Assembly (NCBI RefSeq): GCF_905171775.1
Contig: NC_053494.1
Location: 201,475,998 to 201,539,997 of the forward strand
Origin: Rana temporaria
Taxonomy: Eukaryota > Chordata > Amphibia > Anura > Ranidae
Reading direction: 5' to 3'
Length of the DNA: 64,000 bases
The position numbers were made by a program, and so were the translations under genes. Shown in pieces: positions 55,615-64,000 of this stretch; the stretch's first letter is position 1, and the number at the start of each line of letters is the position of its first letter. Under the pieces are notes generated by a model. The model was given only the letters and a program-made list of their open reading frames with translations. It was not told where the DNA came from and did no database searches.

Positions 55615-57035
55615 ACTAGGGAATGAAAAACAATTTAAATACTTTAGTCCAATAAATATAAAAATGTGAACATTAAAAATATAAAGTTTCTTGTTCGGCC
55701 AGCGGGTGGAGTGTTAAGCGCCTTTTCATATTTTCCAGACTTTCAGTGTCAGGACTTGGATCACCTGCTGGTGGCACTGTGGTTCCCTGGGTGGAGGGTT
55801 GTAATCCCAGTGTCCACCAACAGGTGTCTCACAGCAGCCCATTAATCAGATCCCAGTAATCAGTTTCCATCTGATGCTGGCTGCTGGGAGGGTATTTAGT
55901 TCTCCTTCCCTCCTAATTGCCTCTCACTTTAGTGTTTTGCTTGATGCCACATACTGCTTGCAATTATCCTATTCCTGCTCTTGTCCTGTTTGCTGCACTT
56001 CAGTTTGTGATTGAACAGGAAGCCACTCAGCACTTCCCATTCATTCACTGTCCAGTGCAGCTGAGGCGGCAGAGAAAGGGTCTGGGGAAGCTCTGTCCTC
56101 AGTCCCTTTCTCTCTCTTTAGACCCTTAATATTTCACCAACCCCCCAAATTAGGCTCCTAAATAAAAAAAATAAAAAATACAAAAGAATAATATTGTAAA
56201 AAATAATTAAGAAAATAATAGAAATAAAAAACTACTGACTTTGTCCACAGCTCTACTGACACCAATCTCTGCTCTACTTCCACCGTCCACGGCTCTGCCG
56301 ATATACACGCGTGTGTGTTTGTGCTCTGGGGTAATAGGCTGAGCACACCAATGATTGTACGGGAGAAGGATAGGGATGATGTGATTGGTTTTTACACGCA
56401 ACACAGACTGTTTTCAGTTCTGTAACTGGAGAGGATGCCTGGCGTTCTGTTCCCCGCTTCCTCCTGGCAGATTGCTGATCAGATGCTCACCGAGTCTCAG
56501 GGGAAATTTGGCATTGTAATCCTTGGCATGGCTTCTCCCTTAATTACTATTCACCTCACAGATCTGCCTCCCAATTTATTCACACTACGGATCCGCATAA
56601 CGCAGGCGTGCCGGGGCGTAATATCCCCGCGCTGTCATCCCGCCGGTCCGGGCCCTGATTGCTCCTGACACTCCATTAGGGGGGGAACTGGTTAATATGT
56701 ACCAGGGATTGGACTCTAATTCACACAAATATATTAAACTCCTTGATTAGCATATAAATGAAGTTACATATACGTCGCCGCGTCAGATTTTTCCACAAAC
56801 AAGCCCCGTGCCGCTACATGAACAAACGTAACAAATCCAAGAATGTCGGAAATAAATATAATTGACTCTTCTGATGTGAGAACTGGCTTGAAGATATCTG
56901 AATATTCCTCCTGTACAGTCATTTAAAGGGACCTACCTGAAATTCTTCAATTATCAATTAGAAAAATGCTGAATTTAAACAGACTTAGAAGAAAGTACAT
57001 GATTTATTTTTTTTGTTTAGCGTCCCCCTGGAAGT
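55615..57035. other. Unclassified intron sequence
   Basis: Text around 55690-56130 (for example caccaacaggtgtctcacag) looks like an old repeat I cannot name. No exon of tmem163 was recognised. Confidence 0.4.
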
Positions 57036-57550
57036 TTAACCACCTCAATACCGGTCACTTTCACCCCTTCCTGCCCAGGACAATTTTCAGCTCTCAGCGC
57101 TGTCACAATTTGAATGACAATTGCGCGGTCGTGCTACACTGTACCCAAACAAAAGTTTTATAATTTTCTTCCCACAAATAGAGATTTCTTTTGGTGGTAT
57201 TTGATCCCCACTGGGGTTTTTATTTTTTCCTAAAAAAAAATGTTTTGGGGGAAATTTTTTTTTCTTAGTTTCTGTCAGAAAATTTAGTTTTCCCCCTCAC
57301 TGACCATCACTGATGAGGCGGCACTGATGGGCACTAATAAGGTGGCACTGATGAAGAGGCACTGATATGTAGAATTGATGGGCACTGATAGGAGGCACTG
57401 ATATGCAGCACTGATAGGCACTAATAGGCGGCACTGATGGGCACTGATAGGTGGCACTGACAGGTGGCTGTGATGGTCACTGGCAGGCGGCTGTGATGGG
57501 CACTGAAAGGTGGCACTGATTGGCACTACTGATTGGCACTGACATACCAT
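57036..57550 (-). repeat. Long TTAA family fragment with a ggcactgat minisatellite
   Basis: Begins TTAACCACCTCAATACCGGT and carries the shared module reversed (57105-57200). From about 57300 it passes into a degenerate ggcactgatgggcactgata array. The right terminus is not visible. Confidence 0.65.
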
Positions 57551-57815
57551 AATCCTTTGTGCTCCATGGTAGCTGTTTGCTGTTTGTACACTGTACCTAT
57601 TGCATATATGCTTTATGATCATACATGGACAATATATACTAAATTCCAATTTATTTTATATTTTTGTTTGGACTGCATCCACAAATAAATGGACTTTAAC
57701 TTTTGGTATATAGTGAATTTTCTGAGAGCCATGAGCGCGGATTTTTAGTGTGTTTTTTTCTCTTTGGTACTTCAAGGTACTATATAGGTCTGCATAGAAA
57801 TCAGCTCTCAGGTTG

Positions 57816-57918
57816 TATTGTCAAAGCTTAATTGAACAAACTGAAGTTAGACGTTGATTGGCTATCATACACAGCTGCACCAGATTCTGAGTGCTCCAGT
57901 TTTAGTAAATCACCCCCA
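57816..57918. repeat. Half-copy of the 34657-35155 MITE
   Basis: The text attgtcaaagcttaattgaa through cagttttagtaaatcaccccc matches the right half of that element; the left half is absent. Confidence 0.65.
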
Positions 57919-58343
57919 GAATGACAAATGAGCCGCACACATTACTTCTTTTTTTGGTTGCTGTTGTTCCTTGGAGACTTTGCAAGCAGTGCCAAGAACA
58001 TATACAATGTCTGTTTCCACAACACAGGGTATGTGTCCCCAATGCACACACTTCTAACCGGGCCCCATACTGAGCCAATTTAGTGACTATACATGCAACC
58101 ATGCCCCATCACTACACCGATCCCTCCTATTCTCAAATGGCTTCCAGTGTCCCAACCCACTTTAATGTGCAGTGGCTCTTTTAGTTTCTCCTCTAGAGGC
58201 TGTGAGCAGCTATACCAAAATGTTTCAGCTACCCTGACTACTCCTGTACAAAGGTCGCTATACCATATCCATGTCACTTCCTGTGAGCTGAACTGAAAGC
58301 ACAAACAATGTTAATCTTCCCTTCTGTAAACTACTAATCCCAT

Positions 58344-58701
58344 TTAGGGTGGCCACGTGTCCTGGATTGCTCGGGACAGTCCCGTATTTTGCAGGTCTGT
58401 CCCGGGCACAATCATTCCAGGACAATACAGTGTCCCGGAATGAAACTGACACAGCCACCCCCCCGGGCCAATCTGATTCCCCCAAAAAAGGCCGCCACAT
58501 CGCCGCTTTACTCAGTGACAGTACTTGTCCTGGCCGGGAATGCCTGGAGGAGCACAATCCCCGCCCCCTGCTTCTGATTGGAGAAATCATAAATCCCGCC
58601 TCTTGTGTCCAATCACTGTGCTGTGATTCGTTACAACACAAGCTGATTTTTGGGAGGGGAGGGTGTCCCTGAATGGTAGTTTGGAAATGTGGTCACCCTA
58701 C
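58344..58701 (-). mobile_element. hAT-like MITE, TAGGGTGACCAC family, copy 2 (inverted)
   Basis: Inverted orientation relative to 42994-43345. The 7-mer atcccat flanks both sides (58337-58343, 58702-58708). Shared interior phrases include gacagtcccg and ggaatgaaactgacacagcc. Confidence 0.8.
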
Positions 58702-58708
58702 ATCCCAT

Positions 58709-59765
58709 GCTGCACTGTTTTCATCAATGAATACTGTGAGCTTCTCATTGCTCCGGGGGACCACCAGTGTAACCCGTAGGCTATTTTTAGTTCATTAATA
58801 TTCTTTCTTGTATCAACATCACCTTATTGGTTTTTGGATTTTATTCTTCTCATGAACAACTCTGAATAAACTTGTGTATGTTCTTCCTTACTGCCACTGA
58901 GGGATTTAATTACATTTTTATTTTATTTTTAATTTAACACATTGAGCGCTGACATCCTTGTTTTGTTGCCATCCATATCCTCCAGGTATGGTCATCGTTC
59001 AGCTGCACTGGCATTTAACTGTCATTTCCTTTGCTTCTTCACATGATCATCAGTTTAGCACTGATGATACTTTTGTTACTTATTATATATTACACACACA
59101 CACATGTATATTATATATGCCTGCCCAAGCGTATGACTTTACTTCGCTGCTATGGGCTCTAGCTAGCCCCCGGTCTTTTGTAGCCCTAGCCCTAGCAACG
59201 CCCCTGCCTAGAGGTGTTCCTTGAATGACCAATGCTGGGATCCTGGGGGCCCCATGCTCAGAGTACTCTGCCGAGATCAAGAAAGTCACCCAAGGGCCAG
59301 GCAGCAATGGAATAAAGAGAAGTGTGCTATTTGCAGCAAGTGAAAATGAAAGGGAAAAAATGAGAAAAGAAAACTAATGCCACCACCACATCTAAGGATT
59401 TACCTTAATGTTATACGTTGCTCTATAAAAGTTTGTTGTGCAGCTTTAACTTTGATCTTGTGTTAATCTCAAACATAATATGTGAACTGCCAAAACTAGC
59501 AGCCGCCACCTCTGCTGGAACTAAGAAATATCCTTGAAAGCTTCCTCATCCCCCGCTATCTGTGATCTAGAAACAGAGACCGGAAACAGTGACCATATGT
59601 CGGGTTGCCTCTCGTCCAGGGTTTCATAGCCAGGTTGGCAGCAGTCAAGAATTTTATTAGCAGCTCACCCAAATCTGTAATCAGAGTAATGCAATTCTAA
59701 TGTTGTGCCCAAGAGAGTGGAGCGAAGGCAGCTGGCGGCACGAGTGCCAAGGGAGTACTGAATAT
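58709..59765. other. Unclassified intron sequence
   Basis: Short (AC)n run at about 59091-59104. No element borders or exons were recognised. Confidence 0.45.
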
Positions 59766-60862
59766 AATTCTACAGAGCCAACCTAGGTGTGGGAGCACTG
59801 AATATAGCCAAACAGAACAGGACTGCCATGGGAGCACTGAATATAGCCAAACAGAACAGGACTGCCATGGGACCACTCAATATAGACAAACAGAACAGGA
59901 CTGCCATGGGACCACTGAATACAGCCAAACAGAACAGGACTGCCATGGGACCACTGAATATAGACAAACAGAACAGGACTGCCATGGGACCACTGAATAC
60001 AGCCAAACAGAACAGGACTGCCATGGGACCACTGAATACAGCCAAACAGAACAGGACTGCCATGGGACCACTGAATACAGCCAAACAGAACAGGACTGCC
60101 ATGGGACCACTGAATATAGCCAAACAGAACAGGACTGCCATGGGACCACTGAATACAGCCAAACAGAACAGGGCTGCCATGGGACCACTGAATATAGCCA
60201 AACAGAACAGGACTGCCATGGGACCACTGAATATAGACAAACAGAACAGGACTGCCATGGGACCACTGAATACAGCCAAACAGAACAGGACTGCCATGGG
60301 ACCACTGCATATAGCCAAACAGAACAGGACTGCCATGGGACCACTGAATATAGACAAACAGAACAGGACTGCCATGGGACCACTGAATACAGCCAAACAG
60401 AACAGGACTGCCATGGGACCACTGAATACAGCCAAACAGAACAGGACTGCCATGGGACCACTGAATATAGCCAAACAGAACAGGACTGCCATGGGACCAC
60501 TGAATACAGCCAAACAGAACAGGGCTGCCATGGGACCACTGAATACAGCCAAACAGAACAGGACTGCCATGGGACCACTGAATACAGCCAAACAGAACAG
60601 GACTGCCATGGGACCACTGAATACAGCCAAACAGAACAGGACTGCCATGGGACCACTGAATACAGCCAAACAGAACAGGGCTGCCATGGGACCACTGAAT
60701 ATAGCCAAACAGAAACACAAGTGTCATGGGAGTACTAATTGTAGCCAAACTAAGCCAACCAGAAACATAACTAATATGGGAGTACTGAACATAGCCAAAC
60801 AGAGCAAACAGGTAACGCAATATCATGAAAGTACTGATCATAACCAAACGGAGACAAAAGGT
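59766..60862. repeat. 39-bp minisatellite, ~24 highly uniform units
   Basis: The unit is gggaccactgaatacagcca followed by aacagaacaggactgccat. Units from 59800 to 60715 differ mainly at three positions; the right flank is degenerate. 39 bp is 13 codons, so frames stay open on both strands and give spurious proteins of 272-459 residues. Confidence 0.95.
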
Positions 60863-61018
60863 AACTCAATTATTTACTCTACAAGACTCTGGTCCAGCCG
60901 CACCCAAAGTATGTCTTCCAGTTCTGGGCACCAGTCCTCAGGAAGGATGTGCTGGCTGCAGAGAGTCCAAAGAAGGGCAACAAAACTAATAAGGGGTCTG
61001 GAGGATATTAGTTATGAA

Positions 61019-62037
61019 CAGGGGCGGACTGACAACTCATGGGGCCCCCGAGCAATAGAAGATTATGGGGCACCTGGGCTTACAGATGGTCACCACGCCA
61101 GGAGGCAGTGCAGAGGCGGGGCAGCTAAAATTGCGGGGGCAGATTCAGATAGATCAGCGGATCTTTAGATCCGCGTAATCTATCTTATTTACGTTCCGCC
61201 AGCGCAAGTTTTTGAGGCAAGTGCTGTATTCAGAAAGCACTTGCCCCGAAAGTTGCGCCGGCGGATCGTAAATCCCCCGGCAGAATTAAAATTCAGCGGC
61301 TAGGGGGAGTGTAGTATTTAAATCAGGCGCGTCCCCGCGCCGATTTAAATGCAAATGCGCCGATGGCTAAATTTCCTAGCGTGCATTGCTCCAAATGACG
61401 TCGCTAGGACGTCAGTGGTTTCGTCGTGAACGTAAATTACGTCCATCCGTATTCGCGACCGACTTACGCAAACGACGTAAAAATTCAAAACTCGCGCAGG
61501 AACGACGGCCATACTTAACATAGGATACGCCGCATATAGCAGGGCTAACTATCCGCCTGGAAAAGCCGAACGCAAACGGCGTAAAAAAAAAAGCGACGGG
61601 CGGGCGTTCGTTTCTGAATCGGCGGATCTCCTCATTTGCATATTCGTCGCGTATACAAATGGAAGCGCCACCTAGCGGCCGGCGGGTGATTGCAGCCTAA
61701 GATCTGACGGTGTAAGTCACTTACACCTGTCGGATCTAAGGGAGATCTATGCGGAACCTGATTCTATGAATCAGGCGCATAGATCCGACCGTCGGATCTC
61801 AGAGATACGACGGCGTATCAGGAGATACGCCGTCGTATCTCTATCTGAATCTCCCCCGCAGTATTTTCACATCAAAAGCATGTCGGTTTCGGACATATCA
61901 GGGACAGATGTAAAAAAAACATAGATTTTTACATACTGTCCCTGGTTTTACTGAGCATGGCATCCCTGATGGGGGCCCCCTAGTGGCATGGGGCCCTCGT
62001 GCAGTGCCTGAGTGACTCAATGGTCAGTCCGCCCCTG
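61019..62037. mobile_element. hAT-like element, perfect 8-bp duplication
   Basis: Ends CAGGGGCGGACTGACAACTC and GGTCAGTCCGCCCCTG; gttatgaa flanks both sides exactly (61011-61018, 62038-62045). A Harbinger-like element fills most of it (61135-61857), leaving ~115 and ~180 bp of hAT ends. Confidence 0.9.
61135..61857. mobile_element. Harbinger-like element inside the hAT element
   Basis: Ends GGGGGCAGATTCAGATAG and CTATCTGAATCTCCCCC. Flanks tgc and gca do not give an exact 3-bp repeat. Near the right end, tacgacggcgtatc and its complement form a perfect hairpin. Confidence 0.8.
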
Positions 62038-62316
62038 GTTATGAAGAAAGGTTACGAACACTGAACTTGTTCTCTCTGGAGAAGAGACACTCGAGAGGGA
62101 ATATGATTTCAATGTATAAATACCGTACTGGTGACCCCACAATAGGGATAAAACTTTTCAGCGAAAGGGAATTTAATAAGACATGCGGCCATTCACTAAA
62201 ATGAGAAGAAAAGCGGTTTAACTTTAAACTGCATAGAGGGTTCTTTACTGTAAGAATGTGGAATTCCCTTCCACAGGCGGTGGTCTCAGCTGGGAGCATT
62301 GATAGTTTAACCACTT

Positions 62317-63267
62317 AAGCCCCAGACCAATATGCTGCCTAAAGACCCAAGGTGTTTTTACAGTTCGGGACTGCGTCGCTTTAACAGACAATTGCGTGGT
62401 CGTGCGACGTGGCTCCCAAACAAAATTGGCGTCCTTTTTTCCCCACAAATAGAGCTTTCTTTTGGTGGTATTTGATCACATCTGCGGTTTTTAGTTTTTG
62501 CGCTATAAACAAAAATAGAGCGACAATTTTGAAAAAAAAATCAATATTTTTTACTTTTTTCTATAATAAATATCCCCCAAAAACATATATAAATTTTTTT
62601 TTTCCTCAGTTTAGGCCGATACGTATTCTTCTACCTATTTTTGGTAAAACAAATCGCAATAATCGTTTATCGGTTGGTTTGCGCAAAATTTATAGCGTTT
62701 ACAAAATAGGGGATAGTTTTATTGCATTTTTATTTTTTTTACTACTAATGGCGGTGATCAGCGATTTTTTTCATGACTGCGACATTATGGCGGACACTTC
62801 GGACAATTTTGACACATTTTTGGGACCATTGTCATCTTCACAGCAAAAAATGCATTTAAATTGCATTCTTTATTGTGAAAATGACAGTTGCAGTTTGGGA
62901 GTTAAACACAGGGGGCGCTGTAACATTTAGGGTTCACCTAGTGTGTGTTTACAACTGTAGGGGGGTGTGGCTGTAGGTCTGACGTCATCGATCGAGTCTC
63001 CCTATAAAAGGGATCACTCGATCGATACGCCGCCACACTGAAGCACGGGGAAGCCGTGTTTACATACGGCTCTCCCTGTTCTTCAGCTCCGGGGAGCGAT
63101 CGCGAGGGGGCGGTTATAAACAAATAGCCGCGCCGTCGTCCCGGATCGCTCCCCGGGGGACCCCCGACCCACGTCAAGCAGAGCACGTACAGGTACGGTG
63201 ATGTGCCTGTCCGTGCCATTCTGCTGCCGTATATGTACATGAGTCATGGAGGTCGGCAAGTGGTTAA
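62317..63267 (-). mobile_element. Long TTAA element, inverted copy of 37525-38489
   Basis: TTAA borders; begins TTAACCACTTAAGCCCCAGA and carries the shared module reversed (62385-62480). Same length class (951 bp) and interior landmarks (gatcgagtctccctataaaa) as 37525-38489 in opposite orientation. Confidence 0.82.
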
Positions 63268-63405
63268 AAAAAATTATTAGATAAGCACCTGAACGACCAC
63301 AACATACAGGGATATACAAAGTAATACTGACCTATAATCACACACATAGGTTGGACTTGATGGACTTGTGTCTTTTTTCAACCTCACCTACTATGTAACT
63401 CTATA

Positions 63406-63870
63406 ATTGCTATGGGAGTGCTAGATATAGCCAAAAAGAGCCAACAGGTAACACAATTAGTATTAAATATAACTGAACAGAGCCAATATGTGCCTTGGGA
63501 GTACTAAATATAACAGATCCAGCCAGTAACACAAGTGACATGTACTGAATTTAGTCATACAGAGCCAACAGGTAACCAAAGTGCCATGGGCACACCGAAT
63601 ATAGCTGAACAGAACCAGACAGTAACATAAGTATCATGTGAGTACTAAATATAGCTAAATAGAGCTAAGTGATAACACATGTGCCATGGGAGCCATTAAT
63701 ATAGCTGAACAGAGTCAGCCGGTCACACAAGCGTCACAGGAGTACTGATTATAACCAAACAGAGCCAATCTGCAACACACGTGTCATGGAGTACTGAATA
63801 TAGTCGTACAGTCAGCAGGTAACACAACTGCTATGGGAGTGATGAATATAGCCAAACAGAGCAAACCGGC
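63406..63870. repeat. Degenerate tail of the 39-bp minisatellite
   Basis: Units of variable length share atgggagtactgaatatag, ccaaacagagccaa and ggtaacaca words. They continue the array interrupted at 60862. The final ~130 bases of the window show nothing recognisable. Confidence 0.75.
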
Positions 63871-64000
63871 ATTTATCCATGATGTGAAACATGTTAGCTT
63901 TTTTGTCCCCTATGTCCACTTTTTACCATTGATTGCAGTGTTGCATGATTTTTTGGATGTCATACAGCTTTGGATTTTATCCTTTGTTTATTTTGTTTCA

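Larger units (their letters stand above)
60863..63405 (+). pseudogene. CR1-like LINE 3' fragment split by two insertions
   Basis: The pieces 60863-61018, 62046-62316 and 63268-63400 read as one sequence. Translation gives LQRVQRRATKLIRGLEDISYE then RLRTLNLFSLEKRHSRGN and MISMYKYRTG, the C-terminal part of CR1-type reverse transcriptase proteins. It ends with ggttggacttgatggacttg, a familiar vertebrate LINE 3' phrase. Non-functional; inserted in the degenerate part of the 39-bp array. Confidence 0.65.

Noticed and set aside
57301..57345. CTGATGAGGCGGCACTGATG as a hammerhead box
   Set aside because: No GAAA core or helix II follows; it is part of the ggcactgat minisatellite.
59766..60715. CRISPR-like array
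   Set aside because: Units are contiguous 39-bp copies without unique spacers, in a vertebrate context.
59770..61168. Plus- and minus-strand frames of 272 to 459 codons
   Set aside because: The 39-bp unit is 13 codons without stops in several frames on both strands; no start context, splice sites or non-repeat domain.
55018..64000. Search for upstream tmem163 exons
   Set aside because: No segment encoding the preceding conserved membrane-helix sequence with splice borders was seen; the upstream exons probably lie outside the window.

Overview
The window is vertebrate nuclear DNA, almost certainly from a frog and probably a ranid. Evidence: three exons of a vertebrate membrane-protein gene with GT-AG introns, an L1-type LINE, Tc1-like transposons, and a very dense carpet of short TIR elements (TTAA-, TAA-, 3-bp- and 8-bp-duplicating) of the kinds I associate with frog genomes. 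No bacterial features (operons, RBSs, CRISPR) are present.

The host gene is tmem163 (TMEM163, a CDF-related zinc efflux protein of plasma membrane and vesicles), read on the minus strand. Its last three coding exons are at 54906-55017, 43570-43711 and 40852-40912; they splice in frame and end at the stop codon (40852-40854). The likely 3' UTR runs down to a polyadenylation signal near 40008. Upstream exons lie beyond position 64000. The introns (2.7 kb, 11.2 kb and more than 9 kb) are largely transposon. The left 40 kb looks intergenic; I found no second host gene there.

Left to right: 1-9.1 kb holds hAT-like and Harbinger-like MITEs, a 29-31 bp minisatellite, a TA-flanked element and a solo LTR containing two further insertions. 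At 9.6-17.5 kb lies a full-length L1-type LINE on the minus strand with both ORFs open and a short target-site duplication. At 18-25.4 kb is a broken Tc1-like element stuffed with hAT and TTAA elements. At 26.6-30.9 kb is a second Tc1-like element with four nested insertions. At 31-40 kb are MITEs, a 57-bp minisatellite and a large foldback. At 41-55 kb are the tmem163 introns, including seven copies of one 0.6-0.7 kb Harbinger-like family in a single intron. At 55-64 kb are more TTAA elements, a homogenised 39-bp minisatellite and a CR1-like LINE fragment split by two insertions.

The least ordinary signals are: (i) hammerhead-ribozyme-like cores in four SINE-like repeats, with a related motif in both arms of a palindromic MITE; (ii) the 2.4 kb homopolymer-rich spacer between the two L1 ORFs; (iii) the Harbinger-like cluster inside one tmem163 intron; (iv) a pair of ~355 bp inverted repeats bracketing two tmem163 exons, a layout that can favour exon circularisation. 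No enzyme system new to biology is evident; nearly all long ORFs other than the L1 ORFs are translations of tandem repeats.
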